Source of the DNA: Mucilaginibacter mali | GTDB taxonomy: Bacteria > Bacteroidota > Bacteroidia > Sphingobacteriales > Sphingobacteriaceae | DNA: 64,000 bases | NCBI RefSeq assembly: GCF_013283875.1 | Contig: NZ_CP054139.1 | Span: 1,922,001-1,986,000, forward strand | Direction of reading: 5' to 3' | In this document: positions 24,206 through 33,334 of the stretch, in pieces | Layout: each line of letters opens with the position of its first letter | Numbering within the stretch: position 1 is the first letter of the stretch | Position numbers and translations under genes: made by a program | Notes under the pieces: model-generated | What the model was told of the DNA's origin: nothing | The model's database searches: none | The model's input: only the letters and a program-made list of their open reading frames with translations

Positions 24206-26746
24206 TTATTTCACACTATAGGTTTTTACACCACTCATTGGGTCGCCCTTGCCGCTAACGCCCTGTACTACAACACGTATGTTGGTTTTAGGGTCGGCGT
24301 TGTAAAAGGTAACTGTGGCTTGTCCGTTGGCATCTGTCCGTATGATAGGCTCCCAATGGATGGTGTTGCGCATATCGGGTTTAGACGCGTTGATGGCTGT
24401 GCTGGTATGCAGCGGTTTGTAGAAATCGCGGGCTTCGTAATAACCGGGCAAGGTGGTGCCGGTAAGGCCGGCACCGTTAAGTTCCATCGCGCCGGGTTTC
24501 AAAGTAAGCAATATCACAAAAAGATTTTCGGGGGGAGGGATCCGGCCATTTGATACCACACCAACACCCATAATGTTTGTACCTGCTCCGGAAGCTATTT
24601 TAGGTGGTTTTAACCCGGCCAGCATCCGCCTGATCACCACTTTCTCAACTGCGGTCATAGGCAAGCTAAGGTAGTTGTTGGAGAAATGAGCCATTACATC
24701 TTCATCATCGTCATCGGTAAAAAAAGCCTCTTTATTGTCGACAATGAAACGCGGCTTGTAATTTTTACCATCGGCAAAAAATACGATCTGGTCGGGGTAA
24801 TCTGTTGGTTGCGGGATAGGTTTGGCCTGTTTGGACGCGTATAAAATATAATCGTGCAGGGTGTTAAATTTCATATCGGCAGCAGTAACCGTTAACACTT
24901 CATCGGGAAAGCCACTGCTTACGGCTGTCTGGTCGCGTAATACAATATTACGGCTCGCTTTAATTTTAACTTCCTTCAGGTTGGTTACGCTATCCAGTTT
25001 TTTATTGGCCACTGCACGTTTGCCAAGTTCGGCAGTAAGGTTAGCAGAAATGTCTGTGGTTTCATTAAGGCCGCTTTTATTTATGGGCAGGCTGTTTTTA
25101 GATAACGAATCGATCTGTAAAATGCCGTTTGATTCGCCCTTGTCGTTACGCGAGGTGAGGGTAACGCGCTGCTGTCCGTACAAGGGGATGTTATCAAAGT
25201 AATAGTTGCCCGCTTCGTTGGTTTTTGTTACAAACACTTTTTGCCCGGTTGCTTTGGCATTACGCATGGTAATATTGGCTCCTGCGATAACTTTTTTTCC
25301 GTTCTGGTCTTTCACATTGCCCGATACTGTAAAGCCTTGTTCGGGCAGGTAGGATATTTTGATAGCGGTGTCGGCCAGTCTTTTCCATATCAAATTGCGC
25401 CAGCCCTGGGTTAACAGCAGCATATCCAACTGGCGCGCGCGGTTAACATTGGTGGTATCAAAATAACGCTCGATATGTTCTATTTTACCTCGTACTTCCG
25501 AGCCTAAGGTCATATAAGCCATAATATCATCCACGGCCGAATGATCTACTCCGGCATCAATGGCGGCCAGCGAGAAGTTGCCCTGTACCGGCTTATGGTC
25601 GGCCCCGGTGGTTTTAACAGTAACCGTTACTTTTTCGCGCGATCTATAAACCTGCTTTTCGGTACTAACCGCCACTTTAGCGCTGTGGTTAGGATGACTT
25701 ACATAGAACAGCCTTTCGCAATTTGGTTTATGCTGATCATCGTACAGCGTAATGGCGGTGATACCCTCCGGCAGGATGCTTTCCGGTACCTTCACCAGGG
25801 CCTGGTTATCCGTTAATTGTATCTGCGGACTTGCATACGCTACACCGGCATGCTTTACCGATAAGGTTAAAGGCTTGCCGGCGAAAGTTGCTGATGCCGC
25901 GTTGTTGCAGCTAATGGTGATATAAATGAGCGTATCGCGTTTAGCTACCTTTAAAGACAGGCCGCTGCCCAGCGCGTCGGGCAGGGCGGCTTGTACAGCT
26001 TGCCCTTTGTATTTTAAACTGGTATGATATTTTTGTCCGGCAACCGGCACTATCGCGAACAGGCCCATCCCCAAACTATCGCAGGCAAAGCGGGCTATCG
26101 TATCTCCCGTTGCAGATAATACGGGACCGCTAACCGCGATGCCCTTACCGCTTGCATCTTCGGCCTTTACACCCACAATAGCGCTGATATCATTAACCAG
26201 CGAGCCTCCCTCGGGGAAGAAGCGGATGATTGGCGCGCCACTTGCGGATTGCGCGCCCTGTGATGCGGCGGCAACTGTTTTGGGTGAGTTGCTTCCAATT
26301 GACGCTCCTTTTCCCTGCGCGGCACTACCGGTAATGGTAATGCTTTTTTCGAAGATGAAGTTATCGCCAAAATTGCGCATCCAGTTGGTATAGGCCCTTA
26401 GCCGGTAGGTACCGGGTGCCAAACGTGCGGGCAAGGGGATATCGCCCTTGCCCAGGCCATTAGTTAATTGCAGGGTTTCACTGTACACCATGGTATCGGC
26501 TGGTGCTATCAACTCTATATGCAGATTTTTACTGGTGCCGATCAGGTGGTTATCCTGCGCATTCACCACATAGGCCCTCAGCCAGATATCCTCGCCCTCG
26601 TTATAAATATTGCGGTCGGTATGGATAAAAGTCTTTTCAAAAAATAGTTTGATAGGGGCTGGTGTTTGTGGCGTGGTTTGTGCCGCGGCCCGTAAACTGC
26701 AAACAACAGCCACGCAGGTGATTAGCCGGATGGTAAGGTTTTTCAT
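24206..26746 (-). CDS. Exported MG2 / carboxypeptidase-regulatory / plug-like protein
   Basis: An 846-residue protein from the ATG at 26746, because the longer frame starts inside a promoter palindrome. After the signal peptide comes an alpha-2-macroglobulin MG2-like domain (~30-140, FIHTDRNIYNEGEDIWLRAYV and LAPGTYRLRAYTNWM). MG-type beta domains follow, then a CarboxypepD_reg-like domain (~470-550, FTVSGNVKDQNGKKV) and a TonB-plug-like segment (~600-760). The C-terminal strand (TDANGQATVTFYNAD) is again macroglobulin-like. There is no barrel. Probably periplasmic or outer-membrane-associated; role unknown. Confidence 0.65.
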   Translation of the reverse strand: MKNLTIRLITCVAVVCSLRAAAQTTPQTPAPIKLFFEKTFIHTDRNIYNEGEDIWLRAYVVNAQDNHLIGTSKNLHIELIAPADTMVYSETLQLTNGLGKGDIPLPARLAPGTYRLRAYTNWMRNFGDNFIFEKSITITGSAAQGKGASIGSNSPKTVAAASQGAQSASGAPIIRFFPEGGSLVNDISAIVGVKAEDASGKGIAVSGPVLSATGDTIARFACDSLGMGLFAIVPVAGQKYHTSLKYKGQAVQAALPDALGSGLSLKVAKRDTLIYITISCNNAASATFAGKPLTLSVKHAGVAYASPQIQLTDNQALVKVPESILPEGITAITLYDDQHKPNCERLFYVSHPNHSAKVAVSTEKQVYRSREKVTVTVKTTGADHKPVQGNFSLAAIDAGVDHSAVDDIMAYMTLGSEVRGKIEHIERYFDTTNVNRARQLDMLLLTQGWRNLIWKRLADTAIKISYLPEQGFTVSGNVKDQNGKKVIAGANITMRNAKATGQKVFVTKTNEAGNYYFDNIPLYGQQRVTLTSRNDKGESNGILQIDSLSKNSLPINKSGLNETTDISANLTAELGKRAVANKKLDSVTNLKEVKIKASRNIVLRDQTAVSSGFPDEVLTVTAADMKFNTLHDYILYASKQAKPIPQPTDYPDQIVFFADGKNYKPRFIVDNKEAFFTDDDDEDVMAHFSNNYLSLPMTAVEKVVIRRMLAGLKPPKIASGAGTNIMGVGVVSNGRIPPPENLFVILLTLKPGAMELNGAGLTGTTLPGYYEARDFYKPLHTSTAINASKPDMRNTIHWEPIIRTDANGQATVTFYNADPKTNIRVVVQGVSGKGDPMSGVKTYSVK

Positions 26747-26781
26747 TTGGTTGATGGTTATAATTGTTAGGGGTATGTGTT

Positions 26782-26818
26782 TATACAAATCTGCTAAACA
26801 TTTAGCTTGATTTGTATA
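26782..26818 (-). promoter_or_regulatory. 37-bp palindromic candidate operator
   Basis: TATACAAATC (26782-26791) and GATTTGTATA (26809-26818) are exact complements. Inside them GCTAAA (26793-26798) pairs with TTTAGC (26801-26806). It lies 36 bases before the start of the MG2-like gene, where a repressor or dimeric activator site would be expected. Confidence 0.5.
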
Positions 26819-26822
26819 CTTC

Positions 26823-26839
26823 AGGATAGGACAGGATAG
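26823..26839 (+). promoter_or_regulatory. Operator-like direct repeat AGGATAG-N3-AGGATAG
   Basis: Same 10-bp-period GGATAG repeat as the operators of the pectin locus (GGAT at 26824 and 26834). It points rightwards, away from the MG2-like gene, and no TAnnTTTR follows at 19-20 bases, so it may be a diverged or bidirectional site. Confidence 0.4.
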
Positions 26840-27000
26840 TTGGGCGATGGTTTAACAGCGATCTGTATTCAGTTAGATATTTTGGCCACGTATATTATTG
26901 GTAAAAAAGTGGACTATTTCAGTATAAAACACACAAAAGAAGTGTCTTACACTGAATATTGAACATTGGAGGTAATGTTCTGTTTGATAGTTTGTTACGT

Positions 27001-27043
27001 GTTCAAATTGTGTTCAATATGCGTTCAAAAGCGTTCAATTTGA
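27001..27043. repeat. Four GTTCAA direct repeats
   Basis: GTTCAA starts at 27001, 27012, 27023 and 27033, a period of 11, 11 and 10 bases, with related AATGTTC/GAACATT arms just upstream (26960-26979). The phasing puts all copies on one helix face, as in operators or iterons. It lies 33 bases beyond the stop of the serine hydrolase gene. Confidence 0.55.
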
Positions 27044-27075
27044 GGTTGTTTGATATCCACACAATAAAGTCCGGC

Positions 27076-28350
27076 TTATTTAACAATTGCCTGGTTAACC
27101 AGCACACGGAACTTACCGATCAGGTTTTCGTCCCAATAGCTATCCATCTGGCAAAGGAAAACCCCAACCACCTGCTCTTTCGGGTCGACCCAAAAACGGG
27201 TATAAAAAGCGCCGTCCCAGCCAAATTGACCGATGCTTTCTAATTCGTTAAACTGACTATCCTTTATCCGCAGCCCAAAGCCGAGGCCGAATTTATCGCC
27301 CATAATGCCATTATGCGTGGATGTTGGCGTGAAGATCAGCAGACCGCCGATGGAATTGCTGGTCATCAGGTCGATGGTTTTTGGGGATAGGATGCGCCTG
27401 CCGTCTAATTGCCCACGGTTCAGCAGCATTTGCGCGAAGCGGGAATAATCAGCAGCGGTTGATACCAGCCCTGCACCACCTGCGAAATAGTTTTGTATGG
27501 CCGGGTAGGGGAAATATTTGGTCTCCTTCTCTAATTTGCCCGACTTATTCATTTTGTAAAGGCTCGCCATCCGCGGAAATTTCTCCTTCGGTACGCTGAA
27601 ATAAGTATCGTGCATGTTCAATGGCGTAAAGATGGCCTGCTTCAGGTATTCATCTAAGGTTTTATGGGTGATCACCTCAACCAAATAGCCTAACACATCA
27701 ACCGACATCCCGTAATGAAACTCCTCGCCGGGCTGTGAGATTAGCGGCAATTTGCCCAGCGCCTGTATCTTTTCCTCTAAGGTGCCGGGTGTAGGTAAAA
27801 GGCCCACGGTCATGCCGGCTTTGGTGTAATAAGGCGCTTGCAAGCCATCGCCATAAGTGATGCCCGAGGTATGGTTTAGTAATTCCCGTATAGTGATCTC
27901 GCTTTTGGCCGGAACCAAAATCACACTGTCTGATTTGGGCGACCTCGTCACCACCATGGGGTTCTTAAACTCGGGTATGTATTTGGAAATGGGATCGTTT
28001 AGGAGGAAGTAGCCCTGTTCGTACAAGGTCATTACCGCTGCCGATGTGATGGCTTTGGTCATGGAGGCGATGCGGAACATTGAGCCGGCGTCCATCGCTT
28101 TGCTGGCTTCGATATCGGCTTTGCCGAATGCTTTGTAGTAAACCGTTTTACCATGCCTTGCTACCAATGCGACAGCGCCGGGTATTTTGCCTTGTTTTAC
28201 GTAGTAGTTCAACACGGTATCAATACGGCTAAGGCGTTCAGATGAAAAGCCTTGCTCTGCAGGTTTGCCCGCGGGCAGGCCCTGGGCGTGTACGATTACG
28301 CTGATACATAATGATAACGCTGCGATGGCAAAACGGATACTCTTTATCAT
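27076..28350 (-). CDS. Serine hydrolase, beta-lactamase / class C family
   Basis: A 424-residue exported enzyme from the ATG at 28350, with a signal peptide ending SVIVHA-Q. The catalytic SxxK is RIASMTKAITS (Ser ~90, Lys ~93) and the YxN-like motif is HYGMSVDVLGYLVE. A C-terminal HNGIMGDKFGLG/FGWDGAFYTRF block replaces the KTG triad region. Family members are esterases, D-aminopeptidases or peptidoglycan hydrolases; a true beta-lactamase is unlikely. Monocistronic, minus strand. Confidence 0.8.
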   Translation of the reverse strand: MIKSIRFAIAALSLCISVIVHAQGLPAGKPAEQGFSSERLSRIDTVLNYYVKQGKIPGAVALVARHGKTVYYKAFGKADIEASKAMDAGSMFRIASMTKAITSAAVMTLYEQGYFLLNDPISKYIPEFKNPMVVTRSPKSDSVILVPAKSEITIRELLNHTSGITYGDGLQAPYYTKAGMTVGLLPTPGTLEEKIQALGKLPLISQPGEEFHYGMSVDVLGYLVEVITHKTLDEYLKQAIFTPLNMHDTYFSVPKEKFPRMASLYKMNKSGKLEKETKYFPYPAIQNYFAGGAGLVSTAADYSRFAQMLLNRGQLDGRRILSPKTIDLMTSNSIGGLLIFTPTSTHNGIMGDKFGLGFGLRIKDSQFNELESIGQFGWDGAFYTRFWVDPKEQVVGVFLCQMDSYWDENLIGKFRVLVNQAIVK

Positions 28351-28365
28351 GACAAGTCTGTTAAT

Positions 28366-28451
28366 CGTCATCCTGAGCGATAGCGAAGGATCCCCAATAA
28401 GCAGAGCGGAAATGCACAGTTTGGGATCCTTCGCTATCGCTCAGGATGACG
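28366..28451. repeat. Perfect 29-bp inverted repeat
   Basis: Arms 28366-28394 (CGTCATCCTGAGCGATAGCG...) and 28423-28451 are exact complements with a 28-base centre. It is a dispersed palindromic repeat of the CGTCATCCTGAGC type, located between the PL22-like and serine hydrolase genes. Confidence 0.85.
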
Positions 28452-28473
28452 GCGTGGTGTGGGTGACGGAATT

Positions 28474-29826
28474 TTATTTAGTATCGTATTTGCGCTTCAA
28501 CCAGCTTTCCGGCACGGGAACAATACATATATTCATCGATTTATTATCCGCCGATAACATGGCCGATTGTATCTCTATCCGTGTACCGTCAGGGCTAAAA
28601 GTAGGGTGGGGGTGATCGGCTGCGGTTGGTTTATGGCCGGTGGTCAGCATGATCATTTCGCGGGTATGACGGTCTATCAGGTACAGGCTGCGCGAAAAAT
28701 CGTCGCCTGCGGCCCAGCGGCCATCAGCCGAGCCGTTTACATGCCACAAACCGCTGCCCGATGGGGTTTGGCCGATGATGACCATTTCGCGCGTGTTGAT
28801 ATTTACAATGCCTAAACCCGTTGGCTTTTCGCGCGTGCCCGATGGGCCCCAATCGGTTTCCTGGCCGGGGTTGGCGCCACCTACTTCGGTACCCGGGGTA
28901 GCCAGTTTAGCACCTTTAACCGGGCGGTGGCCCATAATGGCAAAAGCAACTTCATCTTTGGTGATTACCGCTTCGTGTGTTACCCATTCGTATTCAGATT
29001 CGGGATAAAGCGGACGCAAACCTGTACCATCCGAATGGACGATCCAGGTGCGCTGCGGCGATTTGCCGCCCGTCTCCCAGCAAAATACAATCTCGCCTGC
29101 AACCCATGGGTTGGTTTGGATATGGCCCACCTGGAATGGTACGGCAACAACATGTTTAATTTCGCCGGTTTTAATATTCATAGCACCAATGCCCGATGGC
29201 CCGGCACCCATCTTGCGCGGACCGAAAGCGGCTTCTACCTTGGTACCCGCAGGCAAACGTTTAGTAGCTTCAGCGCGACCAATGCGGAAATAGGCCCAAT
29301 CCTCAGCACCATCCAGTGCCATATCGCCGCCCGCACCAATCTCGGGCGGAGTAGTGCCGCAAACGCGCTGGTAATGATCGACAGATTGCATTTTGCCTTT
29401 TTCACTATCGGCAAAAACCTTAGCCAAATCAACCTCCACTATTTCCATCGAACCTGGAGCTGCTGTTGATTTGGGATTCCGCATAAAGAACAGCTTCATC
29501 TCTTTGCGCGATACATTCAGCATACCGGTATAACCGCCTTCGCTCACCTGCACAATGACGCCAGTCTGCTCGTTTACGGCCATAGCCTCGTTACGCACCC
29601 TGTCCGACCGGAAGATGAGCCATTTGCTGTCAGCCGTCCACTGGTTATGGGTTTGATAGATCTTGGAATCGCCGGCCTGTGTGCTGGTCAGGAAGGTAAG
29701 CATAGTGCCCGTTACCGGGTCTTTAACAACCTTGCGTTCCGACGGAAACCTCCGGCCGATCTGCGCCGAGGCCGATGCGGCCAGTAACAGCGCGAGGGCA
29801 AGGGTTGGGTATAGCTTTGTTCTCAT
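28474..29826 (-). CDS. PL22-like oligogalacturonate lyase, exported
   Basis: A 450-residue beta-propeller protein with signal peptide ALALLLAASASAQ. It matches the oligogalacturonate lyase family, which cleaves pectin-derived oligogalacturonides by Mn-dependent beta-elimination. The His-rich metal-site blocks are present: VGHIQTNPW (~245), WVTHEAVI (~285) and DHPHPTFSPDG (~410). Propeller blades such as YQTHNQWTADSKWLIFRSDR are also visible. Classical enzymes are cytoplasmic, whereas this one has an export signal. It lies downstream of the GH28-GH105 pair across a repeat-rich gap. Confidence 0.8.
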   Translation of the reverse strand: MRTKLYPTLALALLLAASASAQIGRRFPSERKVVKDPVTGTMLTFLTSTQAGDSKIYQTHNQWTADSKWLIFRSDRVRNEAMAVNEQTGVIVQVSEGGYTGMLNVSRKEMKLFFMRNPKSTAAPGSMEIVEVDLAKVFADSEKGKMQSVDHYQRVCGTTPPEIGAGGDMALDGAEDWAYFRIGRAEATKRLPAGTKVEAAFGPRKMGAGPSGIGAMNIKTGEIKHVVAVPFQVGHIQTNPWVAGEIVFCWETGGKSPQRTWIVHSDGTGLRPLYPESEYEWVTHEAVITKDEVAFAIMGHRPVKGAKLATPGTEVGGANPGQETDWGPSGTREKPTGLGIVNINTREMVIIGQTPSGSGLWHVNGSADGRWAAGDDFSRSLYLIDRHTREMIMLTTGHKPTAADHPHPTFSPDGTRIEIQSAMLSADNKSMNICIVPVPESWLKRKYDTK

Positions 29827-29879
29827 ATTGGGTTTGGTTTATAGTGGTTATCAACGATACAAAGGCCATGAGCGAATGG

Positions 29880-30180
29880 CTCGACAATCAAAGGTTCCCT
29901 CCCCTGGGAGGGGTGCATCGGGTTGGTGTAGTAGCAGGGAGGGGTTAGTCGCGATGCAATATCGTATAAACCCCTCCCTACACCCTCCCGGTGGTCAATG
30001 TCATTAAGTTACGCTTTTAAGCCCCACCTAAATCCTCCCCAAAGGAGAGGACTCTAAGAATTTTACGCTTGTGCAGCCTAAGTCTCCCCTACCGGGGGAG
30101 ATTTAGAGGGGGCTTTATTCGGCTGATCATCCTTAACTTAATGACATTGCCCGGTGGGAGGGAATCGCACGATTCCCCCG
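29880..30180. repeat. Composite nested palindromic repeats (fills the PL22-GH105 gap)
   Basis: The 368-bp gap has no gene. An outer 16-bp perfect inverted repeat, CAATGTCATTAAGTTA (29996-30011) with its complement (30134-30149), encloses C-rich/G-rich hairpins (CCTCCCC...GGAGAGG, CTCCCCTACCGGGGGAG). CCCTCCC-type hairpins also lie to the left (29900-29990). This looks like one repeat inserted in, or assembled from, several MITE-like units. Confidence 0.65.
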
Positions 30181-30194
30181 CGCTTTTGCTGCTG

Positions 30195-31583
30195 CTACTT
30201 ATTCACCTGCACCGAGCTATCGTTTATCACAAACGGATGCTTCTCCAGCATGCGATAGATCTCGGCACCGGCCAGTAGCACGGGGCCGTAGCCATGCGCC
30301 GCGAAATTGTTAACCGGGCGGTAGTAATAAAACGCCGGGTCGAAGCCCATGCCGGTACCTACGCAGGTGCCTTCTACCTGGCCATCTTTATTTACTTTGG
30401 TACTTACCGCGTTCCAGGCCAATAAAGCGGCCGGTCCGTAAGCCTTGGCATCTAACCAGCCTTTGTTAACGGCGCGTGCGAAACAGTAAGCGTAAATAGC
30501 TGTGGCCGAGGTCTCTAAATACGAATCGTTCCTGTCCAATAACTGGTGCCAAAAACCGGTACCATCCTGGCGCTGGGCTAAGCCGTAAGCATGCTTCTTC
30601 AACATGGCTAATACCTCGGCACGGCCGGGGTGATTGGCTGGCAATGCGTCAAGCAGTTCAATCTTGGTCAATATCGCCCAGCCATTAGCCCTTGCCCAAT
30701 GGAATTGCGGGTGTGGGTCCATATCCTGAACCCAGCCGTGCATATAAAGACCACGCTCGGGGTTAAACATGCGCTTAGAGAACAGGCGGTATTGTTTAAT
30801 GGCTTCGTCGAAGTACTTTTTATCACCTGTTAAAACGCCCATTTGCACAACAGCAGGTAGGCTCATATATAAATCATCCAGCCATAAAGTGTTGGGTTGT
30901 GGGCGGTTACGGGCCAGGGTACCATCTTTCAGGCGGAACTCCTTGGTCATGATGTAATTCAGGTAGTTATCAATTACTGGTCTAAGCGCAGGCATGCTCA
31001 ACCCACCCATACGCGCTGCCTTGATCATCGATGCCGCTATCGAACCCGCGTCATCCAGCGCATGCGGCTCAACCACCGAACGTACCGGGGTTATAGCTTT
31101 TGGCGATGTTTTCAGGAAGTTGGATTTGTAGCCGGCTACCACATCGCTTAAGAATTTTACCCGGTTGGTGGTGTATTCGGTATATTTTTTATCGCCGGTG
31201 GCGGCGCCCGCTTCCAGCATGCCGGTATAGGTAACGCCCCACTCGTAGCTGGTCAGGCGGAAATCGCCGGGTTTAAAAATGCTGTTGGCGTTGGCCTTGC
31301 TGTAATCGGTAATTACTTCCTTGCTGTCTTTATCTATTAGCTGATAAGGGGTTACTGCATCAAGATAATGGTAAACTCTATCGAGTACAACCTTAACATC
31401 AGCCTGTTTAGTTTCTCCGTAAGGTGTAACATAGGCCGGCTTCATCAGGTGCAGCGGCGTGGTTACATCGTTGGTTTTAGCGGGCGTGGTTTGCGCGAAC
31501 GCCGGGATAGCCATGGTGCAAATGGCCGCTCCGGATATGATGGCTTTGATGCCCGGAAATTGTTTTTTAGTAATGATAGTCAT
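30195..31583 (-). CDS. GH105 unsaturated rhamnogalacturonyl hydrolase
   Basis: A 462-residue exported (alpha/alpha)6-barrel enzyme of GH88/GH105. The catalytic-Asp block is LWLDDLYMSLPAV (~232-244), and the family block HFHWARANGWAI appears as QFHWARANGWAI (~288-300). It removes the 4,5-unsaturated galacturonate that lyases leave at oligosaccharide ends. Signal peptide ISGAAICTMAIPAFAQ. It starts 43 bases after the GH28 stop, so the two form an operon. Confidence 0.9.
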   Translation of the reverse strand: MTIITKKQFPGIKAIISGAAICTMAIPAFAQTTPAKTNDVTTPLHLMKPAYVTPYGETKQADVKVVLDRVYHYLDAVTPYQLIDKDSKEVITDYSKANANSIFKPGDFRLTSYEWGVTYTGMLEAGAATGDKKYTEYTTNRVKFLSDVVAGYKSNFLKTSPKAITPVRSVVEPHALDDAGSIAASMIKAARMGGLSMPALRPVIDNYLNYIMTKEFRLKDGTLARNRPQPNTLWLDDLYMSLPAVVQMGVLTGDKKYFDEAIKQYRLFSKRMFNPERGLYMHGWVQDMDPHPQFHWARANGWAILTKIELLDALPANHPGRAEVLAMLKKHAYGLAQRQDGTGFWHQLLDRNDSYLETSATAIYAYCFARAVNKGWLDAKAYGPAALLAWNAVSTKVNKDGQVEGTCVGTGMGFDPAFYYYRPVNNFAAHGYGPVLLAGAEIYRMLEKHPFVINDSSVQVNK

Positions 31584-31626
31584 GTTGTATATCGATCAGG
31601 TGTTATATGGATATTCGGTTATTTAA

Positions 31627-33222
31627 TTATTTCTGGCGCATGTTTATCGGAGGATCGGGAGCGGTTGTTGGTATGGCTTCTTTTTTGATCTTGTTAGCTG
31701 GTATGGATGCCGACGCCTGGATGCTGAAACCCTCTACACCACGCTGCACAATAGCCGGCATATTATCGGGTGTTTGCGCTTTGAAATTGATGAAGCTTAC
31801 GCCCTTCACATCTTCCAGTATCACTGCCGGGCGGGTTTCTTTACCCATAAAACTTACTTCCACATTATTCATCTCGATGTTTTGCGCATGGCGAATGAAA
31901 AATCCGTAAGATGGCAGTACACCGAAGCGTTCAGGCTCAGGGTAGTCCTTAATGTGTTCAGGCAAAGCGTTTTGTATCTTCACCACCGGCGAATCGATAG
32001 GGCGGTAGTAGATGCGGATATTATTCAGCTTCACATCTTCGATATTATGTCCGGGGATACCTACGATCATGGATGAGAAGTGCGAATCGGCATTGTATAC
32101 GTTCACGTTGCTGATCAGTACACGTCTTAAATAACCCACAGGTGTGTTTTCCGGTCCGCGCATACGTGCGCCCAAACGCAGGAAGAGGGGAGAGTTGCCA
32201 ATATCGCGCATGGTGATATTATTGATAGTGACATCTTCTATCGATGCGCCATCAACAGTCTCTAAAGCCAATCCCCGGCAATGCTCAAACACGCAATTGC
32301 TGATGGTAATGCCCTTAAATCCACCGTTAGATTCGGTGCCGAATTTAATGCGGCCCGTTGGTCCCTGGCGGTCGGGTACCATTTTGCCCTCTTTGGTTTG
32401 GTAAGTGCCGTTCAGGAAAGTGCCACGGTCGAAACCACTTACCTGGCAGTTGGTAATGGTTATATTCTCGGTGCTGCGGAAATACCCCAGCGCGAACGAG
32501 CTTTTCAGGCAGATGCCATCATCAAAAGGGGTGTTTACTGAACAGTTGGAAACGTGCACGTTATGGCAGCAGTCGATATCCATACCATCGCGATTAGTGT
32601 CTTCCTTAATATTATCGATGGTTAGGTTATCTATCCCGGTCAACAACATCCCGAAATGGCCGCCCAGCAGTATGCTAAAATCCTTTAAAATAACATTGCG
32701 GCAAAGCTTCAGGCCGATGGTTTTATTACCCTCGCCAACACGACGTGGTGTTTCGCGGGTAAGGCCTTTGCCGTAGATCAGGCCCGGACCCATAATGCTG
32801 ATATCTTCCAAATTTTCGCCCCATATCAGGCTGTTATGCCAGTGACTGTGGCCAAAATCCTGGTATTTTAGTTTATCGCCCCAATCGTTGGGTTCGGGTT
32901 CATCGTATCCCTTGCCCCCGGCTGTGGATGGAGCAGCCAAAATGGTAGCTCCCTGATCGATATATAAACGGATATGGCTTTTCAACCGGATAGAATGCGA
33001 AGCATAGGTACCGGCCGGGAAGTAAACCGTACCGCCGCCCGCAGCGGCTGCCGTAGTTATTGCTTTATTAATAGGGTCGGTGTCAAGTGTTTGTCCATCG
33101 CCGGTGGCGCCGAAATCTTTTACGTTGTAGGTTTTAGCGGCGGCTGTTTGCGCTTGTACCGATAGATACGCGCCGCAAGACATCAGCGTGGTGATCATTA
33201 ACGTGTTGATCAGTTTCTTCAT
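31627..33222 (-). CDS. GH28 polygalacturonase-type enzyme
   Basis: A 531-residue exported right-handed beta-helix enzyme with signal peptide and start DFGATGDGQTLDTDPINKAI. Catalytic blocks are DGMDIDCCHNV (~215), NTPFDDGICLKSS (~233, the paired Asp) and GRIKFGTESNGG (~293, the RIK motif). This subclass lacks an obvious GHG motif. It should cleave galacturonan or RG-linked galacturonic acid. First gene of the GH28-GH105 operon, with a candidate operator-promoter 106 bases upstream. Confidence 0.88.
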   Translation of the reverse strand: MKKLINTLMITTLMSCGAYLSVQAQTAAAKTYNVKDFGATGDGQTLDTDPINKAITTAAAAGGGTVYFPAGTYASHSIRLKSHIRLYIDQGATILAAPSTAGGKGYDEPEPNDWGDKLKYQDFGHSHWHNSLIWGENLEDISIMGPGLIYGKGLTRETPRRVGEGNKTIGLKLCRNVILKDFSILLGGHFGMLLTGIDNLTIDNIKEDTNRDGMDIDCCHNVHVSNCSVNTPFDDGICLKSSFALGYFRSTENITITNCQVSGFDRGTFLNGTYQTKEGKMVPDRQGPTGRIKFGTESNGGFKGITISNCVFEHCRGLALETVDGASIEDVTINNITMRDIGNSPLFLRLGARMRGPENTPVGYLRRVLISNVNVYNADSHFSSMIVGIPGHNIEDVKLNNIRIYYRPIDSPVVKIQNALPEHIKDYPEPERFGVLPSYGFFIRHAQNIEMNNVEVSFMGKETRPAVILEDVKGVSFINFKAQTPDNMPAIVQRGVEGFSIQASASIPANKIKKEAIPTTAPDPPINMRQK

Positions 33223-33334
33223 GTGTTGTTTTTATAAGATGGCTCATCGCATGCATAAAAGCGATAAGGCACAAGCTGATAAATTATTATTAAGGGGTTT
33301 AATTGGTAAAGCTGCCGGGCAGCAAATCATACTG

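Noticed and set aside
27001..27043. Short CRISPR-like array
   Set aside because: Units are 6-base cores with 4-5-base spacers, far too short for CRISPR, and no cas genes are nearby.
26959..27243. 94-codon plus-strand ORF
   Set aside because: It runs antisense into the serine hydrolase gene and has no start context or recognisable domain.
28265..28615. 116-codon plus-strand ORF
   Set aside because: It crosses the perfect 29-bp hairpin and is antisense to two well-supported genes.
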